Source: an uncultured Prevotellaceae bacterium | GTDB lineage: Bacteria > Bacteroidota > Bacteroidia > Bacteroidales > Bacteroidaceae | DNA length: 64,000 nucleotides | Assembly (NCBI GenBank): GCA_947167515.1 | Contig: CAMVIM010000010.1 | Coordinates: 53,568 to 117,567 of the forward strand | Direction of reading: 5' to 3' | Shown here: one piece after another, positions 48,789-56,770 of the stretch | Layout of the letters: every line of letters starts with the position of its first letter | How positions within the stretch are numbered: position 1 is the stretch's first letter | Translations under genes and position numbers: made by a program | Notes under the pieces: generated by a model | Told to the model about the DNA's origin: nothing | Database searches by the model: none | Seen by the model: the letters and a program-made list of their open reading frames with translations, nothing else

Positions 48789-49626
48789 TACTAATGTCTC
48801 CCACTTCTGTCACGTTGCCCATCCAGCCGTCCATGATGAGGGCGGGGGAGTGGGTGGAGAGGATGATTTGGACGTTGGGGTTGAGCTGGCGGATGAGGTC
48901 GATGAGCCGTTGCTGCCAGTCGATGTGGAGGGAGATTTCGGGTTCGTCCATCAGGAGGGCGTAGGGTTCGCGGTCTTCCACCAGCACGGTGAGCAGGATG
49001 GCGAGCATCTGTTTCTCGCCGCTGGAGAGCTGGTAGGGGGTGATGACCTCGGTGGTGCCGCTCGGGTTGGTCTGGATGAACTGTATCTCGTTGCTCTTGC
49101 GGTCTATCTTCTTCTGGGTGTCGGCAAAAAGCTCGTCAATCATGTCCTGGAACTGCTTCTTGGGGGCGCTGACTTCGGCTGCCTTCTGTTGCTCGTCGGG
49201 GTCGCCGCCGCTGAGCAGTTCGATGATGCGGTTGCCGATGTTGACCTGATAGTCGAGGTATCGCTTTTGCAGGCGGTAAATCTGCCAGTCCAGTTCGGTC
49301 TTCACCCGCGAGTCGGAGAGTTTTTCGAGCAGGTCGCTGTGGAGCAGGGGACGGTCGAAAGAACGGATGACGTCGAATTTGATGTAGGTGGCGTCTTCGG
49401 GCATCAGCTTGATGCGCACCCCCTGTGGGGCATCGCCTGGCACGAGTTCTCCCTTGTCGATGGCATCGAGCATGCGGGCCGAGTGGTTGATGATGGTGCT
49501 CTTGCCCACACCGTTGATGCCGCTGAGGATGTTCACGTCGGGCTGCAGCTCCCATGTGACGTGTCTGCCGCCCTTCCACAAAGCCTTGATTTCGATGCTT
49601 TGGATGTAGTCTGCTCTTTTTCTCAT
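48784..49626 (-). CDS. AAA family ATPase (ABC/SMC-like, OLD-type)
   Basis: LSGINGVGKSTIINHSAR, PYQLSSGEKQMLAILL, ALLMDEPEISLHIDWQQRLID, STHSPALI. Confidence 0.9.
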   Translation of the reverse strand: MRKRADYIQSIEIKALWKGGRHVTWELQPDVNILSGINGVGKSTIINHSARMLDAIDKGELVPGDAPQGVRIKLMPEDATYIKFDVIRSFDRPLLHSDLLEKLSDSRVKTELDWQIYRLQKRYLDYQVNIGNRIIELLSGGDPDEQQKAAEVSAPKKQFQDMIDELFADTQKKIDRKSNEIQFIQTNPSGTTEVITPYQLSSGEKQMLAILLTVLVEDREPYALLMDEPEISLHIDWQQRLIDLIRQLNPNVQIILSTHSPALIMDGWMGNVTEVGDISN

Positions 49627-49812
49627 GGTCTTGTTCTTTGGTTGATATTGCAAAAGTACAAAAAAGTTGGGAGTTAGGTGTGAGGAGTTGAGAGTTTTTT
49701 TGTCATTCGATATATTTTTTCGTTCCGAAGAAGCATTTTATTCATCACAACTCACACCTAACTCCAAACTTTTTCTTACCTTTGCACTCGAATTACAACA
49801 AAGGACTGTTTT

Positions 49813-51300
49813 ATGGGAGGTTTTTTCGGAACCGTATCAATGAAAAAATGTGCGGCAGACCTTTTCTATGGCACTGATTATCAGTCACACCTCGGTACAC
49901 GTCGTGGAGGTATGGCGAGCTACAGTAAGGAAAAGGGGTTTTACCGCGCCATCCACAATCTGGAGAGCACTTATTTTCGTACACGCTTTGAAGCGGAACT
50001 GCCTAAGTTTGAGGGCGAAGCTGGCATTGGCATCATCAGCGACACCGATGCGCAGCCGATGCTGTTCAACAGCCACTTGGGGCGTTTCGCCATCGTGACT
50101 GTGGCGAAAATCAATAATATGGAGGAGATCGCCGACCGGCTGCTGGAAGAAAACATGTATCTGTCGGAGTTCTCTTCGGGAAAGATTAACCCCACGGAGT
50201 TGATTGGCGTGCTGATTGTGCAGGGCAAGAACTTTGTGGAGGGCATCGAGAATGTGTTCCGCACGGTGAAGGGTTCCTGTTCCATGCTGCTGCTCACCGA
50301 GGACGGCATCATCGCCGCCCGCGATGCTTGGGGACGCACCCCGATTGTCATCGGCCAGAAGGAGGGTGCGATGGCTGCCACGAGCGAGGACACCGCTTTC
50401 GCCAACCTGGGCTACGAGACCTCCTACTATGTGGGGCCAGGTGAGATTGTGCGCCTGCGTGCCGAAGGCATGGAGCAGTTGCGCAAGCCCAACAAGAAGA
50501 TGCAGATTTGTTCTTTCCTCTGGATATACTACGGATTCCCCACTTCCACCTACGAAGGCAAGACGGTGGAGGATGTGCGCTTCGAGACAGGTCGCGTGAT
50601 GGGCGAGACGGACGACACGGAGGTGGATTGTGTGGGTGGTATCCCCGACTCGGGTATCGGCATGGCTGTGGGTTACAGTGCCGGCAGCAAGATTCCTTAT
50701 CAGCGCGGCATCAGCAAATATACGCCCACGTGGCCACGCTCGTTCATGCCGCCCAGCCAGGAGGTGCGCAATCTCGTGGCGAAGATGAAGCTCATCCCCA
50801 ACAAGGACATGCTCAGAGGCAAGCGTTGCCTCTTCTGCGACGACTCTATCGTGCGAGGTACGCAGCTGAGGGAGAACACGAAGGTGCTGAAGGATATGGG
50901 CGCGAAGGAGGTGCACATGCGCATAGCCTGTCCACCGCTGATATACGCTTGTCCGTTCGTCAATTTCTCTGCTTCGAAGTCGGAACTGGAGCTGATTACA
51001 CGCCGTGTCATCAAGGATTTGGAGACGCACTCGAACACTGCCACCATGTTGGCTGATGCCCAGACGGCACAGAACGTGGAAGTGCCGGCCGAGCGCATCA
51101 AGGCATACGCCACGACTGACTCGCCTGAATATAAGGAAATGGTGGCTGAAATAGCCCGTCGCCTCAATCTCGACAGCCTCAAGTTCTCTACGCTGGAGAC
51201 CATCGTGAAGGCTATCGGTCTGGAGAAGTGTCAGGTCTGCACCCACTGCTTCGACGGCAGTTCGTTCCACTCGCTGGAGGAGGAAAACCCGAACGAGTGA
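49813..51300 (+). CDS. Amidophosphoribosyltransferase (PurF) paralogue lacking the N-terminal nucleophile Cys
   Basis: MGGFFGTVS...GTRRGGMA (Ntn glutaminase fold), PRTase loop CLFCDDSIVRGTQL, PSQEVRNLVAKMKLI. Confidence 0.85.
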   Translation: MGGFFGTVSMKKCAADLFYGTDYQSHLGTRRGGMASYSKEKGFYRAIHNLESTYFRTRFEAELPKFEGEAGIGIISDTDAQPMLFNSHLGRFAIVTVAKINNMEEIADRLLEENMYLSEFSSGKINPTELIGVLIVQGKNFVEGIENVFRTVKGSCSMLLLTEDGIIAARDAWGRTPIVIGQKEGAMAATSEDTAFANLGYETSYYVGPGEIVRLRAEGMEQLRKPNKKMQICSFLWIYYGFPTSTYEGKTVEDVRFETGRVMGETDDTEVDCVGGIPDSGIGMAVGYSAGSKIPYQRGISKYTPTWPRSFMPPSQEVRNLVAKMKLIPNKDMLRGKRCLFCDDSIVRGTQLRENTKVLKDMGAKEVHMRIACPPLIYACPFVNFSASKSELELITRRVIKDLETHSNTATMLADAQTAQNVEVPAERIKAYATTDSPEYKEMVAEIARRLNLDSLKFSTLETIVKAIGLEKCQVCTHCFDGSSFHSLEEENPNE

Positions 51301-51392
51301 AGCGGTTGTGAAACGAGCAGGAGTCTCTACTTATATAATATATTTAAGTTTGACTTCGTCGAGCTAAAGATTCGCATGTGCTCAATGTCTTT

Positions 51393-51524
51393 GTAGTTAA
51401 GGAGTTAAGTAGTTATCGCTACGCTCGTCCTGCGGACAGGAGTTAAGCCAAATGTTTTGTTCGTCAGTTCATCGATGGAAACCATTAACATGGTATCGGC
51501 TTAACTACTTAACTTCTTAACTAC
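51393..51524. repeat. Inverted repeat, 23-bp arms
   Basis: gtagttaaggagttaagtagtta (51393-51415) / taactacttaacttcttaactac (51502-51524), 22/23 paired. Confidence 0.85.
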
Positions 51525-51549
51525 TTAACTACTTCAGAAAGTTGAGTAA

Positions 51550-51806
51550 TATATAATTGAAGTTCCGGGAGTTTTTTAAAACCACGGATTGAGCGGATTA
51601 AGCGGATTATTTCAACTCAATTTATGACGATTAAACAGATTCTGACTTCTCGGTGAAGCCCCATGCGGATAGAATACCCAAGAGTCGTCCGCGACTCTCA
51701 TCCGTTAAATCTCTAAAAATCGGCTAATAGCTCAGATACCCAGCGGAAAAAATCCGTTTAATCTGCTTAATCTGTGGTTCTATTTAACATTCCGAAAGTT
51801 GAGTAT
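51550..51806 (+). repeat. MITE-like repeat copy 2
   Basis: aaccacggattgagcggattaagcggattattt...aatctgcttaatctgtggttctatttaacattccgaaagttgag; reverse complement of copy 1. Confidence 0.85.
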
Positions 51807-51880
51807 ATCATAAAAACGAATGACACGAATTCATGCAGTCTTTTCGCTGCGCAGAATTCGTGTCATTCGTTTTATGATAA
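51806..51880. terminator. Terminator-like inverted repeat downstream of lipoprotein gene
   Basis: tatcataaaaacgaatgacacgaattc / gaattcgtgtcattcgttttatgata. Confidence 0.65.
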
Positions 51881-51891
51881 TGGAATGTCAA

Positions 51892-52695
51892 TTACTGGAA
51901 GAGCATCTTGCGTGATGCGCTAATCTCCTCCTTGCACTCTTCGAGCTGAGACTTGAACTGATCCACCGTGATGGCGTTGAGCACCTTGAGAGGCTCGATA
52001 GCATCGCTGATGGGCTGGAGCTCTGGGTCATAAACGGCGAGGCGCTCGATAGCGTCCTGAAGCAGGATGATGCGGAATGTCACACTCTCAGCGCTGCTGT
52101 CGTCGAAAGCAGAGATGAACTTTTCAGTGTTCTGTGTGGTGACATAGAGCTGCTCAACGAGGGCTGCAGCGGCCATCTGCCAGAAGTAGTTGATGCGACC
52201 GTTCTCTTCCATGGCATCGTAGAGCTTGGAAGAGGCTTCGAAAGCAGTGGAAACATTGTCCAGCACCTTGAAAGAGGGGTCGTTGATGTCGGCGCTCAAC
52301 TTGGCAATGGCCTCGTCGTACTCGTCGGTGGGCATGTCGTAGGCGCTGGCAATCTGCTTGTCGAGAGAGAGGGCGCTGAGTGTGCGGTACTTCTCGGCGA
52401 GTGTGACTGCATTCTCGGCAGCTGATGGGCTGAGGAGGTAGTCGGGCTTCACCTGCTTTTCCTCATCGGAAAGAACGACAGTACCATTCTGGTCTTTCAG
52501 GATGGGGAGTGCCTTGAGCTTACCAAATTCGGCGGCGAGGCTGTCAATCTGTACCTTGATGTTCTCTTCAATCTGCTCTTGTTCGAAAGACTTCACGGAG
52601 TCTTTGTCATCCTGACCAGTCTGAGGTTTGTTTCCAGTGCATGCTGCAAAGGCAACGGCTGCAAGAGCTACAGCGAAAATTGATAACTTCTTCAT
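51892..52695 (-). CDS. Putative lipoprotein, 267 aa
   Basis: MKKLSIFAVALAAVAFAACTGNKPQTGQ lipobox-like AFAAC. Confidence 0.75.
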   Translation of the reverse strand: MKKLSIFAVALAAVAFAACTGNKPQTGQDDKDSVKSFEQEQIEENIKVQIDSLAAEFGKLKALPILKDQNGTVVLSDEEKQVKPDYLLSPSAAENAVTLAEKYRTLSALSLDKQIASAYDMPTDEYDEAIAKLSADINDPSFKVLDNVSTAFEASSKLYDAMEENGRINYFWQMAAAALVEQLYVTTQNTEKFISAFDDSSAESVTFRIILLQDAIERLAVYDPELQPISDAIEPLKVLNAITVDQFKSQLEECKEEISASRKMLFQ

Positions 52696-52779
52696 TTTTT
52701 GAATGTTTTTGTTAGTTTATGATTAATTGTTAATATGTTTTTTACTGTTGATGTGATGCCGGGGTGTCTGCCGTGGAGG

Positions 52780-55680
52780 TCAGTAGGTCTCTTTTCTGAT
52801 GTAGCGTCCGGGGCAGTCGGTGAACAGGAGGCAGGCCATGAGGATGCACATGAGTCCCATCACGGCGAGGTTGAACCATAGGGTCTTGATGTGCCAGGTG
52901 CCCAGTATCTTTTCACAACTGTAGAACGGGGCACTCCCCCAATGGCTTCGTGGGGTCAGGTAGATGAGGCCGGAGCGGGGCACGATGTGGCTATCAACGA
53001 TGTCGAAGACTTTCCGCTGGTCGGCACCTGTCACGCAGTCTTTCAGCTTCAGGTTGTAGTGTCTCCGCTTCAGGTCGAGCACTCCGTCCTTCCCCATCTG
53101 TTGTATCTTGTCCGCCATCAGGGCATCGGCCTTGAGGGTCACTTTGTTGCCTTGCTTGACGAGCCAGCGCTCTGCGTCCTTCATGTATTGACGGAGCGAG
53201 CTGTAGGAGCTATCGCCTTGGTAGGGCTTCATGTCGCAGTATTCGCTCACCAGCGGCAGGTTGGTGTGTATCACCTCCATGTGTTCTGGCTTGACCTCCT
53301 TGCCGTGGGTCTGCTCGTCTTTCATCGTCTCTAACTGTGACTGCAGTTCGTAGAGCAGTACAGAGTTGTGGTAGAGGTTCTCGTATTTCTTCCTTTCGGC
53401 CTCGAACAGGTCTTTCTCGTACTCGTTATCGGTGAAGACTGTCACGGCCAGGGCTTCGTAGGCCCAGCGTGAGGGGATGACATTGCCAATCGCCGGCACA
53501 TAGCCTGTCGTGCTCTTGGGGGTGAGGTCGGAGAAGTTCACGACCAGTCCGCAGAGGAGGATTTGCGGGATGAGGAGCATGGGGATGCTGATGTAGATGG
53601 CGACCACCGAACTGAGGCATTGCGACAAAAGCAGTCCGATGAGGTTGGACAGCAGTGCTGTGGCAAAGAGGATGAGCCACCACACGCCGAAGAGCCCTTC
53701 CAGTCCCATGATGGAGTTGCCGATGAGGATGAACAGCAGGGTCTGTAGGAGTGACACGCTGGCCATGTAGATGATTTTTGACCAGATGTAGCTGCTGTAG
53801 GACAGGTGCAGGAACTTCTCCCGCCTGAGCAGGGCGCGGTCTTTGATGATTTCTTCCGCGCTGCCACTCATGCCGATGAAAGTGGCTACGATGACAGCCA
53901 TGAAGAAGTAGCTGACCAGATTCTTGTTGTCCATCACACTGTAGCCTTCGGGGGGCGCATAGCGTGTGAGCAGGGCACACACCACTGCCAGCACGGGTGC
54001 TTCCAAGAGGGTGATGCACAGGTACTGGAGGTTGGTGATTTTGGTCTTTATGTTGCGTTGCAGGAAGATGGCGAACTGCTTCAGGGCGTTGGGTCGCTTC
54101 TGATCGGAAGGAGGAACGGTGCTGACCGCAGGGGTGGGCAGTTCTTTCCTTCGTTCGAGATACAGTTGATGCCACTCCTGGGGCGATGTCTTGCGCTCGT
54201 CGGAGATCTCTCCGCTGTGGTTCAACGACCGCTCGTCGATGATGTTCAGCACAATTTCGGGGTTCACGTTTCCGCAGGTGGGACAGGCGCTGGTCTCGGC
54301 ATCGGCATAGTTGGCTGCCTCCTTGAAGTAGGTGATGGCATCGATGGGATTGCCGTCATAGACCGGATAACCGCCTCTGTCCAACAACCACAGCCGGTCG
54401 AAGAGTTGATAGACGTCGCTCGATGGCTGGTGGATGTTCACCACGATGAGTTTCCCCTTGTAGGTCTGCTCTTTCAGCAGGTTGATGACTTTCTCGGTGT
54501 CGGATGAAGAGAGGCCGGAGGTGGGTTCGTCGAGGAAGAGTACGGCGGGTTCGCGTATCAGTTCCAACGCGATGTTCAGTCGCTTGCGCTGACCGCCTGA
54601 GATGTATTTGTTGATGGGTGACCCGACTTTCAGGTCTTTCACCGCGTCTAATCCCAGGTCTTTCAGGGTCTTCATCACCCGCTTGTCCAGTTCTTCGTCT
54701 GACATGCCGTCAAAGCAGAGCTTGGCGGTGAACAAGAGGTTCTGATAGACGGTGAGTTCCTCAATCAGCAGGTCGTCCTGCGGCACAAAGCCGATGAGTT
54801 GCTTGGCATCAGGTTCGGCGATGTCATGACCGTTGATGGTGACGCGTCCTTCCTGAGGCTTGATATTGCCGTTCAGAAGGGACAGAAGGGTCGATTTTCC
54901 AGTTCCAGAACCTCCCATGACAGCCAGCAGTTCGCCGCTTCTCAGCGTGAAACTCAAGTCGTGCATGCCGTTGTCGCTATGGGGGAAGCGGAAGTTGATG
55001 TCGCGTCCGCAGAACTCCACCGTCTCGTGAGTGCTTTCCGTTTGGTTCTTCTTCTTCTGGTAGGCCTCGATGATGGAGGAGTAGTAAACGGGTTTGCCAT
55101 TCTGTCTTTTCAGCACACTGCTCTGAATGAGAATCTGGTAGGAGCCTGACAATACGGGAATGTCGTTGAGTAGCACGATGTCTTCCCCTATATAGGTGAA
55201 AATCAGCGTTCCGTGTCTGGTCAGCAGTGTCTTCAACACGCCGTTCCATCCTTCCTGTCTGTGCAGCAGCACACGGTCGGTCTCTTTCCCCGTCACAAAG
55301 TCAACGAAATCCTCGAACACCTCCTGCTCCAGCTGGAACTTCTCGGCGATGATGCGGAATAGTTCGTGCGCATTCTTCCCATTGTTCCCAAACTCCATCA
55401 GACGTAACAGCAGGAACGCGCCGTCTCTGGCACGAATCTTTCCATGCAGGTTGGTGCAGATGGAACCCACGACCTCGGCTGTGTTCAGGTTGCCTGCCAT
55501 CATTTCGTAGGTCTGCCTCATGTCATCATACAACGTGACATAGGCATCAGTGTTTCTGATGCCCAGATGATGGCGCAGATAGCTGATCAGCATCGCCTTG
55601 GCCTGCTTCTCATCAACATTCTCCTCCTTGCCTAAGAGGGCAAACAGGCTAATGAAACTGGATAGTATGATGTCTGTCAT
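52780..55680 (-). CDS. ABCG-like ABC transporter (N-terminal helical extension, ATPase, ABC-2 type membrane domain)
   Basis: GGSGTGKSTLLSLLNG, YISGGQRKRLNIALELIREPAVLFLDEPTSGLSSSD, C-terminal TM region. Confidence 0.88.
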   Translation of the reverse strand: MTDIILSSFISLFALLGKEENVDEKQAKAMLISYLRHHLGIRNTDAYVTLYDDMRQTYEMMAGNLNTAEVVGSICTNLHGKIRARDGAFLLLRLMEFGNNGKNAHELFRIIAEKFQLEQEVFEDFVDFVTGKETDRVLLHRQEGWNGVLKTLLTRHGTLIFTYIGEDIVLLNDIPVLSGSYQILIQSSVLKRQNGKPVYYSSIIEAYQKKKNQTESTHETVEFCGRDINFRFPHSDNGMHDLSFTLRSGELLAVMGGSGTGKSTLLSLLNGNIKPQEGRVTINGHDIAEPDAKQLIGFVPQDDLLIEELTVYQNLLFTAKLCFDGMSDEELDKRVMKTLKDLGLDAVKDLKVGSPINKYISGGQRKRLNIALELIREPAVLFLDEPTSGLSSSDTEKVINLLKEQTYKGKLIVVNIHQPSSDVYQLFDRLWLLDRGGYPVYDGNPIDAITYFKEAANYADAETSACPTCGNVNPEIVLNIIDERSLNHSGEISDERKTSPQEWHQLYLERRKELPTPAVSTVPPSDQKRPNALKQFAIFLQRNIKTKITNLQYLCITLLEAPVLAVVCALLTRYAPPEGYSVMDNKNLVSYFFMAVIVATFIGMSGSAEEIIKDRALLRREKFLHLSYSSYIWSKIIYMASVSLLQTLLFILIGNSIMGLEGLFGVWWLILFATALLSNLIGLLLSQCLSSVVAIYISIPMLLIPQILLCGLVVNFSDLTPKSTTGYVPAIGNVIPSRWAYEALAVTVFTDNEYEKDLFEAERKKYENLYHNSVLLYELQSQLETMKDEQTHGKEVKPEHMEVIHTNLPLVSEYCDMKPYQGDSSYSSLRQYMKDAERWLVKQGNKVTLKADALMADKIQQMGKDGVLDLKRRHYNLKLKDCVTGADQRKVFDIVDSHIVPRSGLIYLTPRSHWGSAPFYSCEKILGTWHIKTLWFNLAVMGLMCILMACLLFTDCPGRYIRKETY

Positions 55681-55838
55681 TGTCTATGATGTGATTCTTG
55701 TCAATAGCAGCAGCACATAAGCCACAGCATATACGCACACGAACAAGCGGATGCTCCTCCGATGACGCACCTTGGACTATCATGTGCAAATGTATGAAAA
55801 ATATTAGAGTGCGGTCGGTGGCGAAAGGTTAAAAAAGA

Positions 55839-56558
55839 TTAAACTTGACTCATTTGCCCTTTCAGGTAATCAATCACTCTTTCGTTTGCCACTTTCAGAG
55901 CGTCGCATGCCTGGTGAAGATTGCGCGAGAACTCCTCGAAGGTTTCGGCACCACTATCGCAGAGGTCGGTGACGGACTTGACGTAGAGGATGGGCACCTG
56001 GAACAGCGAGCAGACGAAGCCCACAGCTGCACCTTCCATGTCTTTCAACTCGCCTCCGTTCTTCTGGATAATCTCCTGGTCGCAGGGCTGCATGTCGAGT
56101 GAAGAGCCTGTTGTCACTTTCCCCATCTCGTATCCTAAGCGCTGGGCCAGCTTCTCGCTCCCTTCCCAAACGGGGTAGTTGCCCAGACTCTGGGTGGCCC
56201 AGGTATCGTCGCCTGGCACACGGCGGTCGTGGAACATCACGCCGTTGCCAATGTACACCTTGGCAATCTCGGCACCTTTGGCACGAAAACCACCACAAGT
56301 GCCTGAGTTGATGATGATGTCGGGATGCAGTCGCTGGATGGCACTCAGTGTGGCCATCGTCGCTGCTTCGCATCCGATGAGGTCACTTCCGTGTTCTTGT
56401 CCGTTCAGCACGACATTAAGCGTCACGCCATCCACCTCGCCTTCATAGAGCAGACAGGGCAGGGGGGCAAAGAATCCTTTCACTTCTTGGATATGGTAGC
56501 GCTCGATGAAGGGCTTGGCTTCCGCCACCATCGCCACTACGTAACAAATTCTTTTCAT
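55839..56558 (-). CDS. 5'-methylthioadenosine/S-adenosylhomocysteine nucleosidase-like phosphorylase-fold protein
   Basis: INSGTCGGFRAKGAEIAKVYIGNGVMFHDRR, LKDMEGAAVGFVCSLFQVPILYVKSVTD. Confidence 0.8.
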   Translation of the reverse strand: MKRICYVVAMVAEAKPFIERYHIQEVKGFFAPLPCLLYEGEVDGVTLNVVLNGQEHGSDLIGCEAATMATLSAIQRLHPDIIINSGTCGGFRAKGAEIAKVYIGNGVMFHDRRVPGDDTWATQSLGNYPVWEGSEKLAQRLGYEMGKVTTGSSLDMQPCDQEIIQKNGGELKDMEGAAVGFVCSLFQVPILYVKSVTDLCDSGAETFEEFSRNLHQACDALKVANERVIDYLKGQMSQV

Positions 56559-56770
56559 GTGTGTCTATTTTTGTGAATCACTATTGGGGGACAAAGGTAG
56601 TCTTTTCTTGCCGAAAAACCAACAAGATAAGCGGGAAAAAGGTGCTACAGGTCTGAAAATGGACCTCCGATAGCAGGAAATGTGACATGGCGGCAAATAA
56701 ATGAAACAAAGACGAAAACGTGATTGACCCATTCGACGTACTTTTGTACATAATAAATTATTTAATGATT

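Noticed and set aside
40569-51806. Complete insertion sequence
   Set aside because: No transposase or integrase ORF between or inside the repeated segments; only a non-autonomous element is supportable
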